Shown: positions 26,795 through 35,809, counted from the stretch's first letter. The stretch is DNA of 64,000 nucleotides from Clostridium sp. AN503 (GCF_040719375.1 NZ_JBFDTP010000002.1:2604001-2668000), one strand, 5' to 3'. Notes: generated from the letters alone by a model not told the origin. Numbers and translations: made by a program.

Positions 26795-28300
26795 TTATGT
26801 TATGGGAAGGATCGGCACCCGTATGGTGACGGCGGCTCCTTTTCCTTCCCCGCCACTCTCCACAGTCATCACATCAACCCGGTCAAAATACAGCCGCAGC
26901 CGTTCCCGGACGTTTGCCAGGCCCACGCCGTTGCCTGAATCCTGCTTATCCTCCTGAGGCGGGATATTGCCTGAGTTTAAGTTCTCAAGGGTCTCCTGCG
27001 ATATACCCATGCCATTATCGCGGATGCAGATTATGGCCTCCCCATTCTCCTGACTCACAGAAAACCAGATCCGTTTCTCCCACTCCACACCGCCAAGCCC
27101 GTGGCGCAGGGCGTTTTCAATCACCGGCTGCAGCACCATGCCAGGAAAACGGATATCTAAAAGCCGGGCGTCGATCGCCTTCTTAAGATGGATCTCATTG
27201 GAATACCGCACGTTCATGATGTACATATAACTGTCGATCAGCTCGATCTCCTCCCGCAGTGTGGAGACCTCCCCGTTGCTCTTTAAACGGTACCGGAAGA
27301 ACGAGGCCATATTTTCGATAAACGCGTAGGTGCGTTCCGCATCCTCCATCATGGCTAACTGCTGCCCTGCATTAAGCGTATTGAACAGAAAATGCGGGTT
27401 GATCTGCGCCTGGTAATATTTAAGCTGGGCGTCCTTCAGCAGGTTTTCCATCGCCAGCTCCCGTTCCTTCATCCGGATCTCCGTCTCCATGCTCTCCCGG
27501 ATCCGCCGGATATAGTCGTTGATGCTGACGATCATCTGGTTAAATGCCACCGTCACAGTACCTACCTCATCCCCGCTCTCCGGCTCCTCCAGGATGATAC
27601 CAAAGTTCCCCCGGCCCACTTCCTTTGCCTTCCCTGCCAGTTTCTCCAGCGGCCGCGTAAAGTTTCCGATAATGCCATACAAAAGCACCATCAGACAGCA
27701 GGTGACCCCCGCCAGCACCGCCACCATAAACACCTCCAGATATCGCAGATACTGGTAAAGCACGTCATAATTCTCCGAATTGGCCTTGAACCGCAGGTCA
27801 TCCAGCCCGCGTATGTATGCCAGAAGGTAGGTATAAAGCTTCTGGATCTCCACAAAGCTCGCCTTGTAAGCAGTCACGTCATGGCGCTGCTTGGCCTGTA
27901 TGGCCTCGTCGGTCAGCTCCAGCCAGGAAATGGCAAGGCTGCGGATATTGCGCTCCATGCGCCGGGCCGGATGATCGGTGATCGTATCGTCAATCTCATA
28001 AACCATGGCCTCAAACGTTTCCCGATTCCGGTCAAACGCATCTAAGGCATCCTGGCTCTGGATATTCAGATACTGGTATACATCGCTCTCCAGCTCCGTC
28101 AAAAGCCCTTCCAGCTCCCCCAGGCGGATATTGGTGGCATACACCTGATCCATATTTTTCACGATCGTATCGATCCTTCCAAACAGGATGAGATTGATCC
28201 CAAGTGAGACTGCCATGGTGATGATGACCGGGAGGATCAGCTTGGTCCGCAGGGACTGGTTTGAAAAATATTTATTTTTCCATAACCGGTTCTTCTCCAT
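26795..28300 (-). CDS. LytS/YesM-type sensor histidine kinase
   Basis: 501 residues. Membrane segment 1 is about residues 19-41, an extracytoplasmic domain of about 145 residues follows, membrane segment 2 is about 187-211, then HAMP (about 210-265). The His_kinase domain has its phospho-accepting His303 in QINPHFLFNTLN, and the C-terminal HATPase has RDNGMGIS and NGVGLANVRERL. Its start overlaps the 3' end of the binding-protein gene by 29 bases. The extracytoplasmic domain is where the neighbouring binding protein would dock (inference). Confidence 0.93.
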   Translation of the reverse strand: MEKNRLWKNKYFSNQSLRTKLILPVIITMAVSLGINLILFGRIDTIVKNMDQVYATNIRLGELEGLLTELESDVYQYLNIQSQDALDAFDRNRETFEAMVYEIDDTITDHPARRMERNIRSLAISWLELTDEAIQAKQRHDVTAYKASFVEIQKLYTYLLAYIRGLDDLRFKANSENYDVLYQYLRYLEVFMVAVLAGVTCCLMVLLYGIIGNFTRPLEKLAGKAKEVGRGNFGIILEEPESGDEVGTVTVAFNQMIVSINDYIRRIRESMETEIRMKERELAMENLLKDAQLKYYQAQINPHFLFNTLNAGQQLAMMEDAERTYAFIENMASFFRYRLKSNGEVSTLREEIELIDSYMYIMNVRYSNEIHLKKAIDARLLDIRFPGMVLQPVIENALRHGLGGVEWEKRIWFSVSQENGEAIICIRDNGMGISQETLENLNSGNIPPQEDKQDSGNGVGLANVRERLRLYFDRVDVMTVESGGEGKGAAVTIRVPILPIT

Positions 28301-29318
28301 CCCGCTCCTCCCTTCTGTACGCCGCAGCCATGGACCGGTCCACCAGCATCGTGTCCACCTCCGTATAATAGCTGACCATGTGGTAGTTTATGTACGTCAT
28401 AAGGGCATCAACGCTCATGCGTCCCATAGCTTCCGCGTCGATGGTGATCGTGGAATCGATATACCCCTCCTCGATCCCCTCCAGGATCGCATCCGTTACG
28501 TAACTGCCGATCACCTTGATCCGGTCGGACAGCCCTCTGTCGTAGATCATCTGACAGGTGGACTGGGTGATGACCTCGTCCAGACAGATGACCATGTCCG
28601 GCTGCTCCACCATCCCCTCCACGATATCGTGGATCACATCCTCTGCATTATTAAGCCCCTTATCATCACGGATGATCCTGAAATCAAACCGGATCTGCTC
28701 TTTTTGCACCGTATTCTGGATTCCCTGGCGAAACCAGCTCCGGCTGGTCTCATTAAACCTGGCCCCAGGGAACAGCACCGTCACCAGGCGGGTATTCTCA
28801 TCCGCCAGCTTAAGCACCCGTTTTCCAAATTCCTGCCCGAGGAAATAATCGTTGATCCCCACAAATCCCTGCCGTCTGGAGTCCTGCACATCCTTCTGCA
28901 TGGTGATGACCGGAATTCCGAGGCTGTAGGCCTTGTCGATCATCTCCTCACTGACTTTCCCTTCCGTAGGACGAAGAAGGATCCCATCCACCCCTTCATA
29001 GATGGCAACATTGATGGCATCCTCCATGGAAAACCGGTCTACCAGCCCCTCGTCGATCTGCTCCACATAAGCCCCATACTCCCTGCCTTCCGCCACAGCA
29101 CCTTCATAAACATCCTTCCAAAAAGAATTGTCTGTATCGTCGGATATGATAGCGATATGATAATCATAGGAGCTGTAATCCGCGTCCACCGCCGCATGGT
29201 TTTCCAGCAGCAAAAAATAGCCGGCAAACATGGCGGCAACCGATGCCGCCAGGAGAATGCCCGCTGCTGCGTATAATTTTTTTGAAAGGATTGGTTTCTT
29301 ATTGGGATCTGGTTCCAT
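28272..29318 (-). CDS. Membrane-anchored sugar-binding-like sensor protein (PBP1 fold)
   Basis: 348 residues. A positively charged N-terminus and one membrane segment (about 12-36, no lipobox) are followed by a type I periplasmic binding fold of the ribose/galactose or LacI type (YHIAIISDDTDNSFWKDVYEGAVAEG; GIPVITMQKDV; TITIDAEAMGRMSVDALM). No permease is adjacent, and the next two genes are a kinase and a response regulator, so it most likely senses an extracellular sugar and passes the signal to the kinase. Five bases follow the stop of the DUF1016 gene. Confidence 0.88.
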   Translation of the reverse strand: MEPDPNKKPILSKKLYAAAGILLAASVAAMFAGYFLLLENHAAVDADYSSYDYHIAIISDDTDNSFWKDVYEGAVAEGREYGAYVEQIDEGLVDRFSMEDAINVAIYEGVDGILLRPTEGKVSEEMIDKAYSLGIPVITMQKDVQDSRRQGFVGINDYFLGQEFGKRVLKLADENTRLVTVLFPGARFNETSRSWFRQGIQNTVQKEQIRFDFRIIRDDKGLNNAEDVIHDIVEGMVEQPDMVICLDEVITQSTCQMIYDRGLSDRIKVIGSYVTDAILEGIEEGYIDSTITIDAEAMGRMSVDALMTYINYHMVSYYTEVDTMLVDRSMAAAYRREERDGEEPVMEK

Positions 29319-29323
29319 AGTCT

Positions 29324-30409
29324 TTACTCCTGTGGGCTTTTCTGCTGCAATTCAAAAATGGCTTTCTGGCTCTCTATCTCAGCACGCAGTTCCTCTTCTG
29401 TCGGAAGATACAGCTTATATTTTGAAGCAAACAACTGCTCATTTCCATGTAGTATTGAGTACCGGGCTATATCTTCGTCTGTCTCAGTACAAAGGACAAT
29501 GCCCAGTGTAGGATTATCTCCTTCACTCCGTTTCATTTCATCATACATACGGATGTACATATCCATCTGCCCTACATCTTGGTGAGTGATTTTGCTGGTT
29601 TTCAGATCGATCAGCACAAAGCACTTTAAAATATAATTATAAAAAACCAGGTCGATAAAATAATCTTCTTTTGCTGTTTTGATGTGCTGCTGACGGGCCA
29701 CAAAAGCATAACCCTTTCCCAGTTCCATAAGGAATTTCTGCAAATTTGTTATAATGCTGCCTTCTAGCTGCGTTTCCGTAAAGGACTCCTGCGCTGAGAA
29801 GCCCAGAAACTCCGCCACTACAGGATTCTTGATAAATTCCAGCTTATCCGTCTGGTAGTCTGCCGTAATCGCTCTCATTTCCCGCTCAACAGGCACAGGA
29901 TTTTGACTTGCAAGCAAACGATAATAGTACTGAGAATCTATATTTCTCTGTAAAGTCCGAACACTCCAGGTCTGATCAACGGCTTCTTTCTCGTACCAGT
30001 TACGGGCTTTTTCGTCCTTTACTTTTATCAGGATTGTATAATGACTCCACGATAACAGTATTTTAGATTTTCCAGACAGTGTCTGGAAAATCTGAGGATA
30101 ACACTTATAAAAAGAATAAAAACTATACAGGTTCGTTTTTGTAAACCCTTTCCCATAAATTTTAGTCAGTTCCTTTGACAGCCGCTTTATGACACTCAAA
30201 CCATATTCCGCGCGATCTTCTCCCTGTAACTCCTCCTCAGCTATACGGTATCCGATCAGCCAGTTCCGCCTGACCAAAGCAACATTTACAGCCTGAAGCG
30301 CCTGTTTCTGAGAGGCATTGATGATTTCCTGCATATCAGAAACAATATCATCTGATCTTTTATAGTTTTTCATAATGTCAGTATTTACGTCTTTTATCAA
30401 TCCATTCAT
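29324..30409 (-). CDS. DUF1016 (YhcG-like) PDDEXK nuclease family protein
   Basis: About 361 residues from the ATG at 30409 (SD GGGAGG 9 bases upstream; an upstream in-frame ATG lies near the -10). An N-terminal DUF1016 helical domain (RRNWLIGYRIAEEELQG; SKELTKIYGKGFTKTNLYSFYSFYKCYP, shown in part) is followed by a PDDEXK-type nuclease core with YFIDLVFYN and CFVLIDLKTSKIT. Such proteins are scattered in defence and mobile contexts; their function is poorly known. The gene is AT-richer than its neighbours and sits between the three-component sensor and rnf, suggesting horizontal insertion. Only 5 bases separate it from the sensor gene, so it may drive that operon's transcription. Confidence 0.88.
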   Translation of the reverse strand: MNGLIKDVNTDIMKNYKRSDDIVSDMQEIINASQKQALQAVNVALVRRNWLIGYRIAEEELQGEDRAEYGLSVIKRLSKELTKIYGKGFTKTNLYSFYSFYKCYPQIFQTLSGKSKILLSWSHYTILIKVKDEKARNWYEKEAVDQTWSVRTLQRNIDSQYYYRLLASQNPVPVEREMRAITADYQTDKLEFIKNPVVAEFLGFSAQESFTETQLEGSIITNLQKFLMELGKGYAFVARQQHIKTAKEDYFIDLVFYNYILKCFVLIDLKTSKITHQDVGQMDMYIRMYDEMKRSEGDNPTLGIVLCTETDEDIARYSILHGNEQLFASKYKLYLPTEEELRAEIESQKAIFELQQKSPQE

Positions 30410-30430
30410 ACCTCTGCCTCCCTGCAAACC

Positions 30431-30476
30431 TGAATCAGTTAAGTACAAGTATAACATGAATCAGCTAAAATCAAAA
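30431..30476 (-). promoter_or_regulatory. Possible DUF1016 promoter with flanking direct repeats
   Basis: Minus strand: -10 TATACT (30448-30453), weak -35 TTTTGA (30471-30476) at 17 bp. CTGATTCA occurs on both sides of the -10 (30431-30438 and 30457-30464), 26 bp apart, as expected for a two-site operator. Confidence 0.4.
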
Positions 30477-30507
30477 TAGCTTGAATCTACAAAAAGCGCC
30501 ACCCAAA

Positions 30508-30554
30508 AAGCGCCACAGCCCGCCAGGCATCTCTGCCGACAGTCTGTGACGCTT
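30508..30554 (-). terminator. rnf operon terminator
   Basis: 11-bp stem AAGCGCCACAG/CTGTGACGCTT (one G-U) with a partly self-complementary 25-base loop, followed on the minus strand by TTTTTGGG. It directly follows rnfB. Confidence 0.8.
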
Positions 30555-30609
30555 CATTTGCCTCTCAATAAACCTGTTCATAAAACTGAACATATAAAGA
30601 ATTTCCGAC

Positions 30610-31401
30610 CTACACAATCACCTTCGCCGGACACTTCACCGCGCACTTCCCGCAGTTGGTGCACTTCTCATAATCGATCACGGCCACGTTGTTGTCCATA
30701 TGGATCGCATCGAACTCACACTGCTTGGTGCACAGGGTACATGCGATACAGCCATTGTCACATTTGGCCTTCACGTCCTTGCCCTTGTCGTGGGAAGAAC
30801 ACTGCACCAGGTGCTTTGCGGAATACGGAACCAGCTCGATCAGACGGTTCGGGCAGGCTGCCACGCACTTGCCGCAGGCCACGCATTTTTCCTTGTCTAC
30901 CACAGCCACGCCGTCCACCACATGGATCGCGTCGAAGGCACATGCCTTCACACAGGAGCCATAGCCCATACAGCCGTAGGTACATGCCTTCTCGCCGGAA
31001 CCCGGTACCACTGCCACCTTGGAGCAGTCGTCGATACCGAAGTAATTGTACTGCACCCTGGTCTTGTCGCAGGTACCTTTACACTTTACAAATGCCACCT
31101 TCTTGTCGGCAGCGCCGCTCTCCACACCCATAATGGCTGCGATCCGGTCTGCCACATCCGGACCGCCCACCGGGCAGGCATTGACTGCCGCCGTACCTGC
31201 CGCAATGGCGCTTGCCAGGCCGTCGCAGCCAGGGAAGCCGCAGCCGCCGCAGTTGTTGCCCGGCAGCTCTGCACGGACCAGGATCTCTTTTTCATCTACC
31301 TCTACTTTAAATGCTTCGCTGGCTATCCCAAGGAGCACACCGATGATAATACCGATGGCGCCAATGATGACCGCCGCCAAAAGCAAACCTGTCATATTCA
31401 T
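30610..31401 (-). CDS. rnfB: Rnf complex subunit B (iron-sulfur protein)
   Basis: 263 residues. One N-terminal membrane helix (about 4-28) is followed by a 4Fe-4S-binding domain with Cys51, 54, 59 and 76 (NCGGCGFPGC ... ACPVGG), then four ferredoxin-like Cys motifs (CTYGCMGYGSC, CVACGKC, CIACTLC, CTNCGKC). RnfB receives electrons from reduced ferredoxin for Na+/H+-pumping ferredoxin:NAD+ oxidoreduction. Last gene of rnfCDGEAB, the usual clostridial order. Confidence 0.97.
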   Translation of the reverse strand: MNMTGLLLAAVIIGAIGIIIGVLLGIASEAFKVEVDEKEILVRAELPGNNCGGCGFPGCDGLASAIAAGTAAVNACPVGGPDVADRIAAIMGVESGAADKKVAFVKCKGTCDKTRVQYNYFGIDDCSKVAVVPGSGEKACTYGCMGYGSCVKACAFDAIHVVDGVAVVDKEKCVACGKCVAACPNRLIELVPYSAKHLVQCSSHDKGKDVKAKCDNGCIACTLCTKQCEFDAIHMDNNVAVIDYEKCTNCGKCAVKCPAKVIV

Positions 31402-31416
31402 CTCTCGCTCCTCCTC

Positions 31417-31992
31417 TTAAATCAGACCGGAAAAGCCCATGAAGGCAATCGCCATCAGACCGGAGGTGATCAACACGATCGGTGACCCCTTGAAGGTATA
31501 TGGGATATCATTGTCTTCAATGCTTTCACGGATACTTGCCAGCAGCACGATCGCGATGGTGAAGCCGACCGCAGTACCAAAACCGTTCGCTACGCTGAAA
31601 ATAAAGTTGTACTCCTTCTGAACGTTGGTCAGAGCGGAACCCAGCACTGCGCAGTTGGTGGTGATCAGCGGCAGGAATACACCCAGCGCCTGATACAGGG
31701 ACGGTACATTTTTCTTGAGGAACATCTCAACGAACTGAACCAGCGCAGCGATCACCAGGATAAAGGCGATCGTCTGTAAGTAGGTCACGTTAAGCGGTAC
31801 CAGGACAAACGTATAAACCAGATTCGTCACGATGGATGCAAGCACGATAACGAAGATAACGGCTCCACCCATACCCAGTGAGGTATCTACCTTCTTGGAA
31901 ACACCAAGGAACGGGCAGAGACCCTGGAACTGACTCAGGATGATGTTATTCACCAGAGCAGCGCCTACAATTACTAAAATCAATTCTTTCAT
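31417..31992 (-). CDS. rnfA: Rnf complex subunit A
   Basis: 191 residues, six membrane helices; homologous to NqrE. Typical motifs: NNIILSQFQGLCPFLGVSK and the second half-repeat LITTNCAVLGSAL, each containing the conserved Cys that holds the intramembrane Fe-S centre in related complexes (family knowledge). Follows rnfE by 14 bases. Confidence 0.97.
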   Translation of the reverse strand: MKELILVIVGAALVNNIILSQFQGLCPFLGVSKKVDTSLGMGGAVIFVIVLASIVTNLVYTFVLVPLNVTYLQTIAFILVIAALVQFVEMFLKKNVPSLYQALGVFLPLITTNCAVLGSALTNVQKEYNFIFSVANGFGTAVGFTIAIVLLASIRESIEDNDIPYTFKGSPIVLITSGLMAIAFMGFSGLI

Positions 31993-32006
31993 CTACTCAG
32001 CCCCTC

Positions 32007-32798
32007 CTATTCGTCTTTCTTTTCCATCTTGGCTTTCATCTCAGCCTCTTTTTTCGCCAGAGCCGCTTTCTTTGCCGCCAGGGCTTCCTCCTCCGCCTGG
32101 ATCCTTAAGGACTCCAGCGTAGTGTGATTGGCCATGCAGGCAGAACCGGTACAGTTCATGCAGTTTCCACCGCAGGCAAGCTTGGACTGGGGTACAGAAC
32201 CATTGGTCGCGGACGGTGCCTTAAAGTAGTTCTGCAGTGCGGTCAGGATCGCCAGCACGAAGAATGCGCCGGGAGCCAGGCCGAAGATCGCGATCCGGAA
32301 ATTCTCCGGGATGAACTCGATTCCGAAAATGGAACCTGCGCCCAGGATCTCACGGAAAATGGCGATACAGGTCAGGCCTACGGTAAAACCAAGGCCCATG
32401 CCGATGCCGTCAAATGTGGATTCCAGAGGACCGTTCTTTGCCGCATAAGCCTCGGCACGGCCCAGGATGATACAGTTCACCACGATCAGCGGGATGAAGA
32501 TACCCAGAGACTCATACAGGCTCGGGATATATGCCTGTAAAAGCAGCTGAACGATGGTAACCAGGGATGCTACGATAACAATATACGCCGGGATACGGAC
32601 CCGGTCCGGAATGATCTTCCGCAGTGCGGAGATAATTAAGTTGGAGAAAACCAGAACCGCCGTGGTGGACAGTCCCATGCCGACGCCGTTGATGGCGGAG
32701 GTCGTAACCGCCAGGGTCGGACACATACCAAGCATCAGGACGAAGGTCGGGTTTTCTTTGATGATACCGTTATAAATACGCTCGATACATTTATTCAT
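32007..32798 (-). CDS. rnfE: Rnf complex subunit E with Cys-rich C-terminal extension
   Basis: 263 residues from the ATG at 32798 (SD GGAGGTGGG). A six-helix RnfE/NqrD core (ENPTFVLMLGMCPTLAVTTSA; FIPLIVVNCIILGRAEAYA, shown in part) fills residues 1-192. It is followed by an extension with Cys209, 213, 216 and 221 (CGGNCMNCTGSAC) and a charged Ala/Lys/Glu helix to the end. The core is a partner of RnfA in the membrane electron path. The extension is beyond the usual family length and could bind a metal or Fe-S cluster (inference). Confidence 0.96.
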   Translation of the reverse strand: MNKCIERIYNGIIKENPTFVLMLGMCPTLAVTTSAINGVGMGLSTTAVLVFSNLIISALRKIIPDRVRIPAYIVIVASLVTIVQLLLQAYIPSLYESLGIFIPLIVVNCIILGRAEAYAAKNGPLESTFDGIGMGLGFTVGLTCIAIFREILGAGSIFGIEFIPENFRIAIFGLAPGAFFVLAILTALQNYFKAPSATNGSVPQSKLACGGNCMNCTGSACMANHTTLESLRIQAEEEALAAKKAALAKKEAEMKAKMEKKDE

Positions 32799-32811
32799 GA
32801 TTTCCCACCTC

Positions 32812-33423
32812 CTACTGTGCCAGGCAGTTCTTTGCAAAGAAAACTGCCCCGTTCACCGCACCGGTGACTGCGTTTGATGTGATCGTTGCGCCACTGATCG
32901 CGTTGATCTCGTTGTCTGCGGATGCGCCGTTCTTTGTCACGGTAAATGCATCCACGTTCTTGCCGGCATACTGGCCCTTCCACTCCGGTTTCTGGGCGTT
33001 CATGCCAAGACCGGCTGTCTCAGCCAGGGTTAAGAACTCTACGCCGGCCACAGTGCCGTCAGCCTGGATACCGACGGAAACAGTGATATTGCCGCCGTAA
33101 CCATCCTTGGAGGTAGCCGTCACTACATATCCCACTAAAGCGCCGGAAGCGTCCAGCCCGGTGACTGCCTCGTCCACAACTACGTTGCCGTAGCCAAGAC
33201 CGGCAATCTCTTCATTGCCCGTTGCAAGAAGTTCCGTTAAGTCATCAGTCTCGAAAGAAGCCGCATCTGCCAGAACCGTCCGGTAAGCCTCCTCCTTCGC
33301 GTCCTGTTCCCTCTGTGCAATGACCGATTCCGTCATGCCGTATACGCCGCCCAGACATGCGCCTGCAACCAGGGTGATCGCAAACAGGACCAGGGCGTCT
33401 TTCATAAATCCACCTTTACTCAT
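32812..33423 (-). CDS. rnfG: Rnf complex subunit G (covalent FMN)
   Basis: 203 residues with an N-terminal membrane helix (about 8-30) and an extracytoplasmic FMN-binding domain. The FMN attachment motif is SGATITS with Thr180 as the likely linked residue. TLAETAGLG corresponds to the usual ETPGLG segment. The ATG overlaps the rnfD stop by 4 bases; an alternative ATG six codons in also has an SD-like AAGGTGG. Confidence 0.96.
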   Translation of the reverse strand: MSKGGFMKDALVLFAITLVAGACLGGVYGMTESVIAQREQDAKEEAYRTVLADAASFETDDLTELLATGNEEIAGLGYGNVVVDEAVTGLDASGALVGYVVTATSKDGYGGNITVSVGIQADGTVAGVEFLTLAETAGLGMNAQKPEWKGQYAGKNVDAFTVTKNGASADNEINAISGATITSNAVTGAVNGAVFFAKNCLAQ

Positions 33424-34346
33424 GCCTTTTTGCCCTCCTTTCCAAATGCCTTCGGAAGGGTTACTTTCTCGATCAGCGGAACCAGAAGGTTGCTGATGAT
33501 GATCGCATAGGAAACACCCTCAGCGGAGCCTCCGAACAGACGGAACAGTCCGGTCAGCACGCCTAAGAGGATACCGAACACAATCTGTCCCTTCGGGGTG
33601 ATCGGGCTGGTCACATAGTCGGTCGCCATGAAGAATGCGCCGAAGATCAGGCCGCCGCCGCAGATATGAGCCAGAACAAAGTTCATATCCTGCTGTCCGA
33701 AGATAAATACGAACACAGCAACCGTTACAATATATGTAACCGGGATCCGCAGGGAGATCACCTTCTTAAATACCAGGTAAGCCGCGCCGATCAGCAGTGC
33801 GATCACGGAAACCTCACCGATGGTACCCGGGATCTTACCGATAAACATAGCCGCCACATCCACAGAACCGCCTGCCTTTAAAACTGCCAGCGGGGTAGCG
33901 CCGGTCCAACCGTCCAGGGTGAAGGTGGACATCTTGCCTGCAAAGGAGATCAGCAGGAAGCATCTGGCCGCCAGGGCCGGGTTCATGAAGTTCTGTCCCA
34001 GGCCGCCGTACAGCTGCTTTACAATGATGATCGCAAAGATGCCGCCAAGCACCGGGATCCACAGCGGGATATCCGCAGGCATGTTAAGCCCCAGGATCAT
34101 ACCGGTCACCACGGCGCTCATGTCCGCGATCGTAACCGGCTTTTTCATAATCTTTTCAAATACCAACTCACTCAGCACGCAGGCCGCAACCGTGATAAGC
34201 AGGACCAGCAGCGCGTTCACGCCAAACTGGAATACACCGAAGGCGGCTGCCGGAAGCATGGCGATCGCCACATCCATCATGATGCTCTGGGTGGTCTCAT
34301 TGCTCCGTACGTGCGGGGAGGATGATACGTTTAATAATTTGCTCAT
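33420..34346 (-). CDS. rnfD: Rnf complex subunit D
   Basis: 308 residues, about nine to ten membrane helices; homologous to NqrB. Conserved stretches: GLGQNFMNPALAARCFLL and the FMN-linking region ATDYVTSPITPKGQ. It starts within the TAATG that ends rnfC, showing translational coupling. Confidence 0.97.
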   Translation of the reverse strand: MSKLLNVSSSPHVRSNETTQSIMMDVAIAMLPAAAFGVFQFGVNALLVLLITVAACVLSELVFEKIMKKPVTIADMSAVVTGMILGLNMPADIPLWIPVLGGIFAIIIVKQLYGGLGQNFMNPALAARCFLLISFAGKMSTFTLDGWTGATPLAVLKAGGSVDVAAMFIGKIPGTIGEVSVIALLIGAAYLVFKKVISLRIPVTYIVTVAVFVFIFGQQDMNFVLAHICGGGLIFGAFFMATDYVTSPITPKGQIVFGILLGVLTGLFRLFGGSAEGVSYAIIISNLLVPLIEKVTLPKAFGKEGKKA

Positions 34347-35686
34347 TATTTTTTCCCCTCCTGCGCTTTCTTTCTGCGGTTTGCCGCAACCGTTTTTCTC
34401 ATCTCTTTAAATGCCTGGGTCAGAGGCCTCTTCGCCGGGCAGATAAAGGTACAGCTTCCGCATTCCATACATTCCATGCCGTCGATCTTCTCGAATGCAT
34501 CGCAGTCGCCCTTTAAGGCGGCCTTCATCATCATGACCGGAACGATATGGCTCGGGCACACGCTGACGCACTTGCCGCAGCGGATACACGGGGTCTCTGC
34601 ATTGGCCGCCACTTCATCCCTGGTAAAGCAGGTTAAAGCAGAACAGGTCTTGGTCACCGGGATATCCAGGGTGAACAGGGCCATACCCATCATCGGACCG
34701 CCCGCGATCAGCTTCTCCGGCTCGGTCTTAAAACCGCCCGCCGCATCTACCAGTTCCTGGAAATTGGTTCCGATCTTTACATTATAGTTCTGCGGAGCCG
34801 TCACTGCGTCTCCGGTCACGGTCACGATCCGGCGCATCAGAGGCGTCGTCTTGCACACCGCCATGTAAACGGCGATGACCGTGTCGATATTGTCCACGAT
34901 ACAGCCTGCATCCGCCGGCAGCATCGAAGAGTTCACCTTTCTCCCGGTGATGGCGTTGATCAGGGAACGCTCGCCGCCCTGCGGGTATTTGGTCTGCAGC
35001 GGGCATACCTCGATCCGCGGCTCGTCCTTCACTAACTCCGTCAGCTTCTTGATGGCTTCCGGCTTGTTGTTCTCAATACCGATCACGCCCTTGGCCTTGT
35101 CAAAAAGCTGTAAGATCACCTTCAGCCCGCCTACGATCTTCTCCGGCTCCTCTAACATCATCCGGTAATCGGAGGTCAGATACGGCTCACACTCCGCGCC
35201 GTTCACCAGTATGTAGTCGATCGCATTCTCGTCCTTCGGAGTCAGCTTCACATGGGTCGGGAAGCCTGCGCCGCCCAGGCCTACAATACCTGCCTCCTTG
35301 ATAATGTCACGGATCTCCTGTTTGGAAAGCTTCGCAGGATCCCGGTCTGTCCCCAGACCCTCTACAGACGTGTACTCACCGTCATTTTCCACGATGACGG
35401 AATTCACCATCGCACCATTTGCAACCCGCCTCGGCTCAATCGCCTTTACGGTGCCGGAAACGGAACAGATGACATTTGCGGAAATAAATCCGCTCGCTTC
35501 GCCAATCTTCTGGCCTGCCAGAACCTTGTCGCCCTTTGCTACAAGTGGTGTAGCCGGGGCGCCGATATGCTGGGACATCGGATAAACCATATCCCCCTTC
35601 GGCATCAGGACCTGTACCGGCTTGTTCTCGGACAGTTCTTTTCCCTCGTAAGGATGAACGCCGCCTTTAAATGTAGCCAATCCCAT
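34346..35686 (-). CDS. rnfC: Rnf complex subunit C (NADH/FMN and Fe-S)
   Basis: 446 residues, the peripheral subunit that exchanges electrons with NAD+. An N-terminal RnfC barrel-like domain (GGVHPYEGKELS), the nucleotide-binding region with GLGGAGFPTHVKL and NGAECEPYLTSDYRMM, and two 4Fe-4S motifs near the C-terminus (CIRCGKCVSVCP, CMECGSCTFICPAKRP). First gene of the operon. The SD (AGAGGGTAAAGG) is weak. Confidence 0.97.
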   Translation of the reverse strand: MGLATFKGGVHPYEGKELSENKPVQVLMPKGDMVYPMSQHIGAPATPLVAKGDKVLAGQKIGEASGFISANVICSVSGTVKAIEPRRVANGAMVNSVIVENDGEYTSVEGLGTDRDPAKLSKQEIRDIIKEAGIVGLGGAGFPTHVKLTPKDENAIDYILVNGAECEPYLTSDYRMMLEEPEKIVGGLKVILQLFDKAKGVIGIENNKPEAIKKLTELVKDEPRIEVCPLQTKYPQGGERSLINAITGRKVNSSMLPADAGCIVDNIDTVIAVYMAVCKTTPLMRRIVTVTGDAVTAPQNYNVKIGTNFQELVDAAGGFKTEPEKLIAGGPMMGMALFTLDIPVTKTCSALTCFTRDEVAANAETPCIRCGKCVSVCPSHIVPVMMMKAALKGDCDAFEKIDGMECMECGSCTFICPAKRPLTQAFKEMRKTVAANRRKKAQEGKK

Positions 35687-35755
35687 CTACCTTTACCCTC
35701 TTTCTATACATTTTCAACTGCTATCGACAAAATCTCTCGTTTTGCCATCCCCATC

Positions 35756-35784
35756 AGTATAACATAATTAAAGAAGCCGCACAA
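35756..35784 (-). promoter_or_regulatory. rnf operon promoter
   Basis: Minus strand: TTGTGC (35779-35784), 17-bp spacer, TATACT (35756-35761) with an upstream TG (extended -10). About 70 bases of leader precede rnfC. Confidence 0.7.
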
Positions 35785-35797
35785 TTCTATTTTTAAC

Positions 35798-35809
35798 ATT
35801 GTATACAAT
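35798..35809. promoter_or_regulatory. Palindromic site upstream of the rnf promoter
   Basis: ATTGTATACAAT, a perfect 12-base palindrome ending 14 bases upstream of the -35. The position suits an activator or repressor; the regulator is unknown and it does not match the Rex consensus well. Confidence 0.45.

Noticed and set aside
28188..29276. 362-codon plus-strand frame
   Set aside because: Antisense to the PBP1-type sensor gene; His/Pro-rich composition typical of a shadow frame.
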